64,000 nt of DNA from Paulinella micropora (lineage: Eukaryota > Cercozoa > Imbricatea > Euglyphida > Paulinellidae), in NCBI GenBank assembly GCA_019918135.1, contig WBZZ01003686.1:81001-145000 (forward strand), given 5' to 3'. Each line of letters begins with the position of its first letter. Position 1 is the first letter of the stretch. The notes under the pieces were generated by a model, which saw nothing but the letters and a program-made list of their open reading frames with translations, had not been told where the DNA came from and did no database searches. The translations under genes and the position numbers were made by a program. Shown piece by piece: positions 54,476 through 63,807 of the stretch.

Positions 54476-54838
54476 CTAAGCAAGAAATTCCAAACACACA
54501 ACAATTCTTCCCGCTAAATTTCCTGTATCAATATTTCCGCTGTCGGTTTCAAGGACTTTAAATGTATATTGTCCGTCAGTCCATCCGACAACACCCAAAT
54601 TATTACCGAGATTTGAAATGTTTGCTATATTACTATCAGCGAATGTGCCAATAATTCCAATTCTGTCCATATAAAGAATTCTGGTTTTAGTTTCCGTCTG
54701 GTCGTTCGTATAATGAATAAACTTAACATTCATTTTGGTTGGTGTGAATGACATTTGGATATTTTTATTAAATGTTTTGCTTCCTCCAGCAAAATCATTG
54801 CTCAGAAAAATAATCTTTTGGTATTTGTGCTCCGTCAT
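54476..54838 (-). CDS. Unknown 120-residue virion-type protein
   Basis: Same protein as 312-674 (MTEHKYQKIIFLSNDFAGG), a few substitutions. Ends 10 bp before the ATPase start, same strand. Intact. Confidence 0.7.
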   Translation of the reverse strand: MTEHKYQKIIFLSNDFAGGSKTFNKNIQMSFTPTKMNVKFIHYTNDQTETKTRILYMDRIGIIGTFADSNIANISNLGNNLGVVGWTDGQYTFKVLETDSGNIDTGNLAGRIVVCLEFLA

Positions 54839-54901
54839 TCTGACTACGCTTGCTTCGCCACTTCGTGCTTTGTGGTTAAAATATATATATATGGATATAA
54901 G

Positions 54902-55159
54902 ATGATAAAAATTGTATTAATATTTGTCGGGTATGTGTTAGGTCGGACTGCCTGCGACTTTTACTCACGGGTCAGTGAGAAAAAAAATGAGAGTTGTGCT
55001 TATTGTATTCAGAAAGGAATAGAAACAAAATTTAAATGTGTGTATAAGCCTATGAGTGATTGGTGTGTTAGTTTTGATGAAGCCCTTCCTTTAATGTGTT
55101 CGGGTAGTCATGCTTATTGGTATAAAATACACTTATATGAGTGCTCACTTCTTACTTGA
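54902..55159 (+). CDS. Small cysteine-rich membrane or secreted protein
   Basis: 85 residues from MIKIVLIFVGYVLG (hydrophobic start), then TACDFYSRVSEKK, CAYCIQKG, KPMSDWC and YKIHLYEC. Matches copy A 29-313 apart from the palindromic insertion there. Start chosen at MIKIV because upstream codons overlap the divergent gene. Confidence 0.7.
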   Translation: MIKIVLIFVGYVLGRTACDFYSRVSEKKNESCAYCIQKGIETKFKCVYKPMSDWCVSFDEALPLMCSGSHAYWYKIHLYECSLLT

Positions 55160-55296
55160 AGAAGGTGATGGAAGGCAAATGCCGATAAGCAATGTTAAAA
55201 TACCAACATAAGTGTTGGCAACCTCACAAGGTAAGTTCTTTTCAGATAGCCTCACTATACAAAGGGTTATAATGGCAATAATAATACCCATTTGAA

Positions 55297-56200
55297 CAGC
55301 CCAATGGCCTCAAGGCGTTAACCTGTGACGCCAACTCATAACCCTTTGGTGGTAGATGCTGGGGAGGAGGGTCGTTGCGCGCGTAAAAGATCTTAAACTC
55401 CGCATATGCTGGTTGATAGCCCAGGACCCAGCAGACACCAGATTGTCATGGGTGGGGTTTCGAGGCAGCTCTAGCAACCGCGCTTGGTGTATGCACTTGC
55501 ACATTCGGGGACGTCTTGCAAGAGGTTGCTGGGACTGCGGAATAACCTCGGCTTAGTGCAGTCTTGCCCTCAGGAGCTCCATCGGTGGCCCCGATCATCA
55601 GGCGAGAGACTGACACGGGGGGTTGGAGGACCTCGAACAAGGGTATTGGAGGCTTATGTCCGTTGAGGATATGCCATTAGCTGCATCAGTACGCCTCAAA
55701 TATAGTAAATCTGCCTTGGAGTGTTGACTGTGACATATTTGAGGGAAATCCCGATGAAAAAACCTAGTCACACTTGCTAAACAGAGTTCCAGCCCAATGG
55801 CCTCAAGGCGTTAAACTGTGACGCCAACTCATAACCCTTTGGTGGTAGATGCTGGGGAGGAGGGTCGTTGCGCGCGTAAAAGATCTTAAACTCCGCATAT
55901 GCTGGTTGATAGCCCAGGACCCAGCAGACACCAGATTGTTATGGGTGGGGTTTCGAGGCAGCTCTAGCAACCGCGCTTGGTGTATGCACTTGCACATTCG
56001 GTGACGTCTTGCAAGAGGTTGCTGGGACTGCGGAATAACCTCGGCTTAGTGCAGTCTTGCCCTCAGGAGCTCCATCGGTGGCCCCGATCATCAGGCGAGA
56101 GACTGACACGGGGGGGTGGAGGACCTCGAACAAGGGTATTGGAGGCTTATGTCCGTTGAGGATATGCCATTAGCTGCATCAGTACGCCTCAGATATAGTA
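55297..56200 (+). mobile_element. S2 retroposon dimer inserted in provirus B
   Basis: Two head-to-tail units (period about 493 bp) from GCCCAATGGCCTCAAGGCG to CCTCAGATATAGTA. Flanked by the 14-bp direct repeat AATACCCATTTGAA (55,283-55,296 and 56,201-56,214), a target-site duplication typical of LINE-driven insertion. No (ATT)n tail is left here. Shows that the provirus and the S2 family share one genome. Confidence 0.9.
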
Positions 56201-56288
56201 AATACCCATTTGAAATAAGTATTTAATAAGTCGGCTGTCTGTCGGTCTTTTATACAACAACAATTCCAGTTATCTTCCAATTCGTGCT

Positions 56289-56414
56289 CTATTTTTTTTC
56301 CTCAGTCTTTAGTTCTACTTCAAGAACACGAGACTTCAATTCTGGAGTTAGTTCGCCATCCATATCCATAATAGGTGGTGGTCTGTGAAATCTAGTTGTA
56401 TTATTGTTTGACAT
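56289..56414 (-). CDS. Possible 41-residue protein after the S74 fibre
   Basis: Reads MSNNNTTRFHRPPPIMD, then ELTPELKSRVLEVELKTEEKK. Its ATG overlaps the end of a short frame that could be the displaced C-terminus of the fibre gene. Too short to be sure. Confidence 0.3.
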   Translation of the reverse strand: MSNNNTTRFHRPPPIMDMDGELTPELKSRVLEVELKTEEKK

Positions 56415-56471
56415 TATCAAGAACGGCCACTCTGATTTCTGCTAATTGGTTTGCTTGGTCTTGTAGTATAT

Positions 56472-59400
56472 TCATAAGATTTTTTTTTCTTTTTCTAAAT
56501 TAACTACCTTTTCCGCCATGTGTTGAAAAGCACTGACTAATATTGGTATAAAGTCCGTATATGTTATACCTTCAAAGTTTCCATCCCCATCATCCGCTTT
56601 TATTCCACTTTCAGATACAAATTCTGGAAATATTTTTTTTACTTCATCCGCAATAAATCCGTGATTCTTTTTCTGTTTCTTTTCGTCTGATTTCAAATAA
56701 TATGAACAGCAGTTTATTTTCATAAGTTTATCGCAACAATCCCCGCAGTCTAGTGTTTTAATATTTGATTTTAATCTCCTGTCTGAACCAGACGACCATG
56801 TATTTGCTCCCGCAGCCAAATAAACATATCCTGTATTGTTTTCACCATTTGATAATGAAGTCGACCAAGCATGTAATAATCCACCTGTATTCATTACCAC
56901 CGCATAACCTGATGAGTCTCCTGCTTTCATAAATACTTGTGGGTTGGATGTATTGTTTGGTCTTTTTCTTAATGTTAAAAATCCGCTGGATGCTGTCGTC
57001 ATGCTTGTATCACTCTGAGCATAGATTACTCCTGTTCCCTTCGCATAAAAATTTAAATCTTGGTTTGTACTGCTTCCCGTAGCATATATTGAATTATATC
57101 CAAAACCAATTCCCTGTGTTCCGTTGCTGTGTCTGAATTCAACACCAGCAGAAGATGCTCCAAGATTGGCTGAGACATATAACCCGACTGGTGTAGCATG
57201 AGACCCACTTCTTGCTTCCCCGCGTATGTCGACTGTGCTATTGACGACTGATATTCCAGCATTTGCTGTTATTAATCCACTTGCGGTTGCCGTTGTTGTT
57301 GATACGCCCGCACTAGCCGTTATCAATCCTTTTGTCCATAAAGTTCCGTTTGCTCCATTCAACGACATTAACAATTGCTCTGCTGAATTTTCCCACACAA
57401 AACCATCCGACGAAGCATTACCACTCCTAAATCTTACAGCAAAGCCTGAAATATCGTTGCCCGCCACCGCTGTTCCTCCAGATAGACTTTTAAGTGCCCC
57501 TGGCTGAGCCATATAAATCCCCCATCCTGCGTTGTCTGTATCCCACAGAAATATACCCTGCCCGTTTCCTCCATCTACTTTATTTTGAATAGATAACTTA
57601 CAACCGCCATCTGCTGTTATTAATCCGCTTGCGGTTAATGTTGTTGTTGATACCCCCGCAGTTGAAGTGATTGTCGTTCCCGTTATTGTTCCTCCATTTG
57701 TTATATTGTTTGAGTTCATATCCAAAGCACCATAAAACCGCATACCGCCAGCATTGTTAAAACGGACAATGTCAGACGAAGCACTTTTATTATCCAAAAG
57801 TTTTGAAATATAAAGTCCCGCTCCTTTTGCATCGAATGCTACATTCGTGAATACATAACCTCTTTGGTTCGCGGTTCCACTTGTAGCAGTATTTAGAGTA
57901 AATAAGAAATACTGATAATCACCTGATGTCTGTGAAAAGAATATATCTCCTCCATTTTGGTTTAATATCCTCGCCCCATTATATGTTATATTTCCGCCAT
58001 TAGTGATAGTTTGATTATTAAAATCAGCATTGTTCGTTAAAGTTAGATATTTTATTGTAGTGCTCGCCCCATTAAATGTTTTACTTCCTGTTATGGTTTG
58101 GTCTGTTGTTAGTTTTACATTTTGCCCGTCCAATGTGTCCGCATACCCTTTTGTCGCGCCATCGGCCGCTAATGTCGGAGTTCCAAGGTTGGCTATTTTG
58201 CTACTATTACAATCTAGCCCCGAAGCATTTACCCAACCGACGATTACCCCATCAATAATAAAACTTATTTTTTTCGCAGAAATTTCAAAGTTGTAATATG
58301 TTGCAGTTTTCATATCCAAACTAGCAATGGACCCGATATTACTGGTAGAATTGAAAACGATGAATGTGCCCTTTGTTGTTGAATTGATTGAATTTCCTGT
58401 TATTTCAACACCACTGCTATATGTCTTAATTCTGCTATGGTTTGGTTTCCTGTTAGTTTCACATTTTGCCCGTCTAATGTATCCACATAACTTTTGTTTG
58501 CTCCGTCCGTTGTTGCTGATGGTGTGGCTAAGTTTGTTGTTTTGTTGTTATTCAAAGATAGTGTTGTTCCAGTTGCGGTTATAATTAAAGTATTACCCGA
58601 ATATAACTCAACATACGAACCCGTTATTTGTATCGGATACCAAGTCGCTGTTGCCGTTTTTTGTGCTGCAATCATTCCTATTTTTGTATCAAAGGCTATG
58701 CCGATGCAGTCAAAAGTAGAAGGATTGGATGAACCACTTACTTCTAAAGTTGATGTAAATTTTTTATTCCCTGCTATGGTTTGGTCTCCTGTTAGTTTAA
58801 CCACCGAAGTATCAAGAGTAGAAACATCCACACCATCAACAAGATTAACATTTGTTATGCTTTGGCTTTTCATATCAATACCCACACTAGCATTTATTAT
58901 ACTGCTAAATGTCTTAACACCCACTATGGTTTGGTCTCCTGTTAGTTTGACCACCGAACCATCAACTGCGAGATTAGCGAGATTAATTCCATTATATGTA
59001 GAAGCCCCTGAAATAGCAAAACCACCCATATTTAGTCCTCCCGTCATACTAGCAGTTCCGTCCAATCTAAGAAAAGGTGGTGTGGTGTTTCTCCATTGCC
59101 CCGTGCTATACATAATCAGTTGATTATCTGCTGGGAAGCCTGATATTGTCACATCGCTATGTGAGTCTATACTTCCAGCTGCCGACACTTTATTATTATT
59201 ATCATTATGCTCAAATATCCATTCATCAACACCTTTGTCATTTAGTAAATTAACTCCTGTTATATTCTTCCTTCCCATACTAATGTTGCCTGTTTCATCA
59301 ACATTTATCGGAAATGTTTTATTTACCCAGTTTATTGAATTATATGTTAGATAACTATTCATTACTATTGGTGCGGTTATAACCACATCTGAAAGTGTAT

Positions 59401-59960
59401 CAATTGAACCAAGGGTTGTATTCTTCCATTTGCCTTCGACATCGTTGTAAGTTAAGTATTGTCCGCTTGCTTGTGCAAATATGTTTGTGTCAATGAAATT
59501 ATATAAACTGGTTTGGTGCGGATTGGAAGTATTGCTTCTGTGTTGAGTTGAGGCTTTGACTTCATCATTATCCCTTACTCGTTGCTCTGTGTAGTATAAA
59601 CGGTTTCCTTCTTTGATATCCGTAGTTGATTTTAAAGCGAGCCGTGTGTCAAAGCGGTTATCAGTCCAATAATAATTAAGTCCTTCTTTTAGGTCAGTTG
59701 TTGATTTTAAAGCGAGCCGTGTGTCAAAGCGGTTATCAGTCCAATAATAATTAAGTCCTTCTTTAATGTCCGCGGTGCTTTTGGTAGCCAGTCGTGTATC
59801 AAATCGGTCGTCAGTGTAATAAAGATTTATTGGGTCTGCATCTTCTGGCACTGTCTGTATTCAGACCAACTATGTTTGTGTTCGTTAAGTCAAGGTTGGC
59901 GATTGATAGGCTGTCTGTCGCGATTTCTGACAAGCCGAGTAATGATTTATATTGCGACAT
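56472..59960 (-). pseudogene. Long tail-fibre-like protein with C-terminal Peptidase_S74 chaperone (frameshifted)
   Basis: About 1,160 codons in three frames. The start is at 59,960 (MSQYKSLLGLSEIATD), a slip near 59,850, then three 25-residue repeats (KEGLNYYWTDNRFDTRLALK; 75-bp period), beta-rich repeats with KLTGDQTI..., a slip near 58,430, and a Ser/Thr/Gly-rich stalk. The C-terminus carries SGSDRRLKSNI, the Ser-Asp dyad of the intramolecular chaperone that trimerises phage fibres and cuts itself off, then HGFIADEVKKIFPEF and a coiled coil. A further slip in a 9-A run may have displaced the last ~25 residues (to about 56,401). Likely the receptor-binding fibre; unusual cargo for a Polinton-type element. 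Confidence 0.85.
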
Positions 59961-60067
59961 TGATATATAAAATAAATATTTAATTTAAAAATACTAAAAT
60001 ATAATAATCTTAGTATAGAATATTTTTAGAATAAGCGAGAGTGCGAAGCACGAAGTGAGATTCTAAA
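59961..60067. promoter_or_regulatory. Divergent spacer with start-codon hairpin
   Basis: TATATATCA precedes the fibre ATG on the minus strand. On the plus side TTTTAGAAT (60,024-60,032) pairs with ATTCTAAAA (60,060-60,068) around GTGC-GAA-GCAC; the ATG at 60,068 begins at the last base of the stem. Confidence 0.6.
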
Positions 60068-60648
60068 ATGCCGTCTCCCGAAGCAAGCCGACAAATTGGG
60101 GAAAAGCCGTCGATGGAATTAAACAAAAAGCAAAGCAGAGAAAAATGGAACATGCCAAAAAGGTTTTGGAACAATACCGAAATGCGGTTAAAAGTGAAGA
60201 TGAAGATATGGAACGAAAAATAGCAGAGATAGAAAATAAGAATGCGGCGAGCGATATTGTTAATGAAAAAGACCAAGATGACACACCCGAGCAGAGTGAT
60301 AGCGAAGATGAGGTTGATTTTACTGACTTGATTGCGGAAAAGATGGCAAAGATGAAAATCAAAAGAGCGAAGGCGGAAACTAAGAGAGAAAAGAAGAAGA
60401 GTAAGAAACCAGAGCCTGAGCCAGATAGTGAAGAAAGTGAAAGTGAGAGTAGTGAAGAAGAAGAACCAAAACCTAAGAAAGGGAAAGGAAAAAAGTCTAG
60501 CAGTGTAAGTGTGAAAGTATATAATCAATCTTCTGGTGGTGCTAAGAAAGAAAAAAGTGATGTTGAAAAATGTTTCTTAAAGTTTTATATATTACCAGAG
60601 ATAATGATAAGAATAATAATTACTATATTCTGGATTATTATAAGTTAA
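60068..60648 (+). CDS. Acidic/basic low-complexity protein (frameshifted near start)
   Basis: From the ATG at 60,068 (MPSPEASRQIG) a slip near 60,095 leads to the main frame WGKAVDGIKQKAKQRKM, then a charged helical part, EDEVDFTDLIAEKMAKMK, and a Glu/Ser and Lys-rich tail (PEPEPDSEESESES). Mixed-charge disordered proteins like this are often scaffolds or DNA-condensing factors. The last ~25 residues are antisense to the next gene and probably not original. No homologue in the window, as this side of copy A is missing. Confidence 0.55.
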
Positions 60649-60849
60649 TTCACCTTTTGAATTTCGTATTGCTTTTGCTCTCATTCTGTAATTTTTTCTT
60701 CTTTCTTTATCCAAATGGTCTAAATGTGAATATAAACCTATGCGGTCTTTATAATGTTCGTATCTGATATCTCCAAAATTAATAACCTTACCTTTCGGAC
60801 TAATGACTTTATATTTTTTGTTTTTTACATTTGACTTTGAAAATCTCAT
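60592..60849 (-). CDS. DUF5754-like small viral protein
   Basis: 85 residues with KKYKVISPKGKVINFGD, EHYKDR, HLDKERRKNYRMRAK and NPEYSNYYSYHYLW. This pattern (K..V..P.GK.I.FGD..Y..Y.D......H.D..RR..Y..R...I......NP.S..Y.S...LW) is a small protein family widespread in large algal viruses and PLVs. Function unknown. Its ATG is only 9 bp from the integrase ATG on the other strand; the gap is ACTATATAA, so both share one TATA-like element. Confidence 0.7.
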   Translation of the reverse strand: MRFSKSNVKNKKYKVISPKGKVINFGDIRYEHYKDRIGLYSHLDHLDKERRKNYRMRAKAIRNSKGELTYNNPEYSNYYSYHYLW

Positions 60850-60858
60850 ACTATATAA

Positions 60859-61866
60859 ATGCCAGATTTAGACCATAAACATACAATTATTAATAACCAA
60901 AATCGTAATAGTCAATTAGAAGACACACCTACTGGAGAAGAAATTCAAAGAACAAAAGAAGATGAAGCACTAGAAATACATCATCAGAAAAAGAACCCAA
61001 AAATATGGAACACGATATGGATTGATAAACCATTAGACCAAGTCTTTCTTGACTTAGCGGATATGAGTAAGATAAAAGATAAGAAAGGAAATAAGGGCTA
61101 TGCTTGGATGCTTGTTTGGATTGATTGTCATTCCCGATTTTTAATAATCATTCCATTAAAAAATAAAACCGCAAAAGAAGTATATTATGCTTTGAAATCT
61201 ATACCTTATAAACCTAAATCAATTACAACCGACAGCGGAGGAGAATATAACGGTGCTACTCGTGATTATTTTATTCAAAATAGTATTAAGCACAATGTGG
61301 TTGAAGTAGGGGACCACAGAGCGCTCGCCGTGGTAGATAGAGTTATAAGGAGTATTAGAAGGTGGTTGGATTTATTATTTGAAACTAATAGAAATTTTGA
61401 CTGGGTAAGTTATATTCAAGACTTGGTTAATGCTTATAATCACAAATTACATAGGGGAATTCAGGCCAGACCGGTGGACGTCTTTGCTAGAAGAGACAAA
61501 AATAAACAGACTATAACTCGTGATAACCTTATTAATAAATTCAATGTCGGCGATAATGTAAGAAAGGAAAACAAAAGGAATTTATTTTCCAAAGGCGGAA
61601 AGAGTTTCAGCAAAATTATTTATAAAGTCAAAGGCCGTTCCGGATTTAAGTTAATATTAAATAACGATGAACTCGTAAGTCCGAGCGATTTATTGAAAAC
61701 AGATTTTACAAAGCCTATTGACGAAGAGAAAGATATAAAACATCAAACAAAAGAAATTATAAAGGAAAAGAAGACAAAAGAACTACTTAAAAGAGAAGAA
61801 ATAGAACCAGAAAACATCAGAACAAGCAAAAGAGAGAGGAAGGCAAAAGTAATACTAGACCTTTGA
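60859..61866 (+). CDS. Retrovirus-type (rve) integrase
   Basis: 335 residues, intact. Core: Asp65 in VFLDLADMS, Asp125 in TTDSGGEYNG, and at the third acidic position Asp160 in LAVVDRVIRSIRRWL where Glu is usual. Then NAYNHKLHRGIQARPVDVF and a C-terminal SH3/chromo-like part (FNVGDNVRKENKRN, YKVKGRSGFKL, DELVSPSDLLK). An N-terminal HHCC zinc motif is not evident. Catalyses insertion with 6-bp staggered cuts, consistent with the TGTGTG duplication. Closest to Polinton/PLV integrases by context. Confidence 0.9.
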   Translation: MPDLDHKHTIINNQNRNSQLEDTPTGEEIQRTKEDEALEIHHQKKNPKIWNTIWIDKPLDQVFLDLADMSKIKDKKGNKGYAWMLVWIDCHSRFLIIIPLKNKTAKEVYYALKSIPYKPKSITTDSGGEYNGATRDYFIQNSIKHNVVEVGDHRALAVVDRVIRSIRRWLDLLFETNRNFDWVSYIQDLVNAYNHKLHRGIQARPVDVFARRDKNKQTITRDNLINKFNVGDNVRKENKRNLFSKGGKSFSKIIYKVKGRSGFKLILNNDELVSPSDLLKTDFTKPIDEEKDIKHQTKEIIKEKKTKELLKREEIEPENIRTSKRERKAKVILDL

Positions 61867-62462
61867 TGAAAAATACCACAAATAAAGAGTTTATTAATAA
61901 AAATAAACTACAAAAAAAATAAATTAATAAACTCTCTATTTGTTTAGTGGCGGTGGTAAGTCGCCTTTTATCAAATATGACCCTGTAGGCAGTCTTAATA
62001 GTAAGACCGAAGAAGTTGGCGATGGAATCTATATTGTCCCAAAGTCTGAACAGTTTCAACGACCCATTGGTGAATTCAACAACGAATACTTCTGCTCGCT
62101 GATCTTTGCGGAATTCTGTCTTGTAGCGGTTCAACTGGACGACCTCCATCCCATCGTTAGCATTACCAAAAAGCATTGCAGTTCCGTGTTCTTTATCTAA
62201 TTTAACGAAATACTTGGCATCGCTTATCATAGGACGATTTTTCATATCACTAGGGACTTTGACAGGGGTTGGCTTATTACCGCCTAACTCCTTAGGGATA
62301 TTTCCCAAATTGATGCGACCGATGAGTAAATCCCCCAAATTTTCAGCCAAAGTCTGTAAAAAATTATATGAGAAACAAAACAAACAACCAACATACCTTT
62401 ACTTCTGGGTCTTCTTGGCGGGGTTGCTCTGGTTCCTCTGGGGCGGGAGGTTCGTCAGCCAT
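61817..62462 (-). CDS. Unknown protein with a spliceosomal intron
   Basis: Exon 1 (62,462-62,397) encodes MADEPPAPEEPEQPRQEDPE and VK; a 43-bp intron GTATGT...TTTTTTACAG (62,396-62,354) follows; exon 2 continues TLAENLGDLLIGRINLGN, ISDAKYFVKLDKEHGTAMLF, VVQLNRYKTEFRKDQRAEVF. The direct frame runs to 61,817 and overlaps the integrase 3' end, ending in an implausible hydrophobic tail. If the frame slips near 62,030, the protein would end GSYLIKGDLPPPLNK at 61,936, which looks more natural. A second acceptor-like TTTTTTTTGTGTGTGCAG ends exactly at the ATG, so a 5' UTR intron is possible. No family recognised. Confidence 0.6.
62354..62396 (-). other. 43-bp intron
   Basis: Donor GTATGT after AAG, T-rich body, acceptor TTTTTTACAG. 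Reading through it gives a stop (ATA TAA region) in the exon 1 frame; removing it joins two long coding parts in frame. Confidence 0.65.
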
Positions 62463-62782
62463 CTGCACACACAAAAAAAACAGACAAGGGTTTGGTCTTT
62501 TTGTCTTAGCCACTTTGGGAATTCTGAAAAAAAAGTCGCAGAACGAAAAAGCACGAGGAAAAACATTTTACTCAATTGTGATAAAAAGGCCATTTTTTTG
62601 TGTCAGCAAGCGAGGAATTTTCTGGAAAAAAATCCAGACGGGAAAAAAGTGGAAAAAATAAGGCGGACAGGACAAATTGATCATAGATAATGAAATTTTG
62701 AAATTTTCAAACCTATTTTTTTCTTGCCGACGCCACGACCCCAGCGCGCTAGTGCGTTGGTGCAGTGGTGCAGAATTTGATA
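62463..62782. other. Spacer, no gene seen
   Basis: AT-rich with A runs and an AAATTTTGAAATTTTC pair near 62,690; a short GC-rich piece near 62,730-62,770 (GCGCGCTAGTGCGTTGG). A 5' UTR for the minus-strand gene probably lies at its left edge. Confidence 0.4.
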
Positions 62783-63296
62783 ATGAGTGAAAGTCTTATC
62801 ACGAAAGGAGACAGGACAAAGGAGGATTGGCTAGAGATTTATGAGACAAACAGACGAGGAAGAGACCAACTGAAGAAAGACAAAATAATAAGCCAAGAAA
62901 GAGTAAATAAAATTGACAGGGAAATTGATTTGTTAATTGAAAAAAAAACAACCAGACTTGGTAAAGTTATCCGCCATTGATAATATGCTAAAAAGACTTG
63001 ACAAAGAGAGCAACAACATTGAAATTGACAGATTGGCACGACAAAAGAGAAGACTTAAGCAGGTAAAAAAAGAAAAAGAATTGAAATTATTTTATAGTTG
63101 GAGGAAAGAAAATAGAAAAGAATTTGGATTTGAGGTTCAGAATAAAATTTTTGACGGAATTGATATAGAGGGACTTACATTTAATAAATCACTCATAAAA
63201 TACATTGCTTACGACAAACAAAATGAAAGCAATGTGATGAGGGTTGAAAGTCAAAATGATTTGTTGGCAAATGTAAGAAATAATTTAGAGTTGTAA
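62783..63296 (+). CDS. Coiled-coil protein, frameshifted in an A run
   Basis: Starts MSESLITKGDRTKEDWLE; the frame runs to about 62,940, where a run of nine A shifts it, and continues as PDLVKLSAIDNMLKRLDKE, RLARQKRRLKQVKKEKELK, then a compact C-terminal half (FYSWRKENRKEFGFEV, GIDIEGLTFNKSLIKYIAYD). Together about 170 residues. Unrecognised; last gene before the right terminal repeat. Confidence 0.55.
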
Positions 63297-63537
63297 AAGA
63301 GTGGTCATGACCACTAACTCCTTTACCGCATAGGAGTATAATCTAGTGCGACAAAAAATTTTGTCCAAAAATTGAAGGGGCTTTCAGAAAAGCCCACTTT
63401 CATTCAAAGAGATTTACTCATGCCCCACTTGTGTGTGGTAGGTGGAGGAGACTGGAGGAGACTTCAAAAAGGTAAATTAGTCCCTTTGGGACAATTGTCA
63501 ATTGCTTGCTATTGACTAAATTTGATGATGTATATAT
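63297..63537. terminator. Hairpin-rich spacer next to the right terminal repeat
   Basis: Immediately after the stop is the 16-bp perfect palindrome AGTGGTCATGACCACT (63,300-63,315); then CTCCT/AGGAG, GGGCTTT-CAGA-AAAGCCC (near 63,380), TCCC-TTT-GGGA (near 63,481) and GTCAAT/ATTGAC (63,497-63,516). No coding potential. Confidence 0.55.
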
Positions 63538-63677
63538 TTTTCTTGTAGTGTGTTGTATAAGGCTATTTGGTTGTTTTTGTTTCTTTGTATCTATAATCCA
63601 TAGGAGAGGGTGCGACACAGAAAACGAAGTCGTGGATTTTGCAAAAATTCACGACGAGTATTTCTGTATCATCTACT
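63538..63677 (-). repeat. Right terminal inverted repeat of provirus B
   Basis: Reverse complement of 41,889-42,028 with about four mismatches; ends GTATCATCTACT at 63,677. Followed by the TGTGTG target duplicate. Confidence 0.93.
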
Positions 63678-63773
63678 TGTGTGTATGTATGTATGAATGT
63701 ATGTATGTAGGTATGTATGTATGCATGTATGCATGTATGTATGTATGTATGTATGTATGTATATATGTTTGTG

Positions 63774-63807
<34 letters not shown>

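Larger units (their letters stand above)
41889..63677 (+). mobile_element. Complete Polinton-like provirus copy B
   Basis: 21,789 bp bounded by 140-bp terminal inverted repeats and 6-bp direct repeats TGTGTG. Polintons are known to make 6-bp duplications and to have termini starting AG; both fit. The gene set includes integrase, protein-primed polymerase, packaging ATPase, protease, two capsid proteins, fibres and small proteins. It was inserted in the middle of a (TATG)n microsatellite, which continues in the same orientation on both sides. Later insertions: a 274-bp MITE in the polymerase and a 904-bp S2 retroposon at 55,297. It cannot now make a full protein set because polymerase, protease and fibres are interrupted. 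Confidence 0.93.

Noticed and set aside
54755-54901. Longer start for the cysteine-rich gene of copy B
   Set aside because: The extension overlaps the divergent gene and is not shared with copy A.
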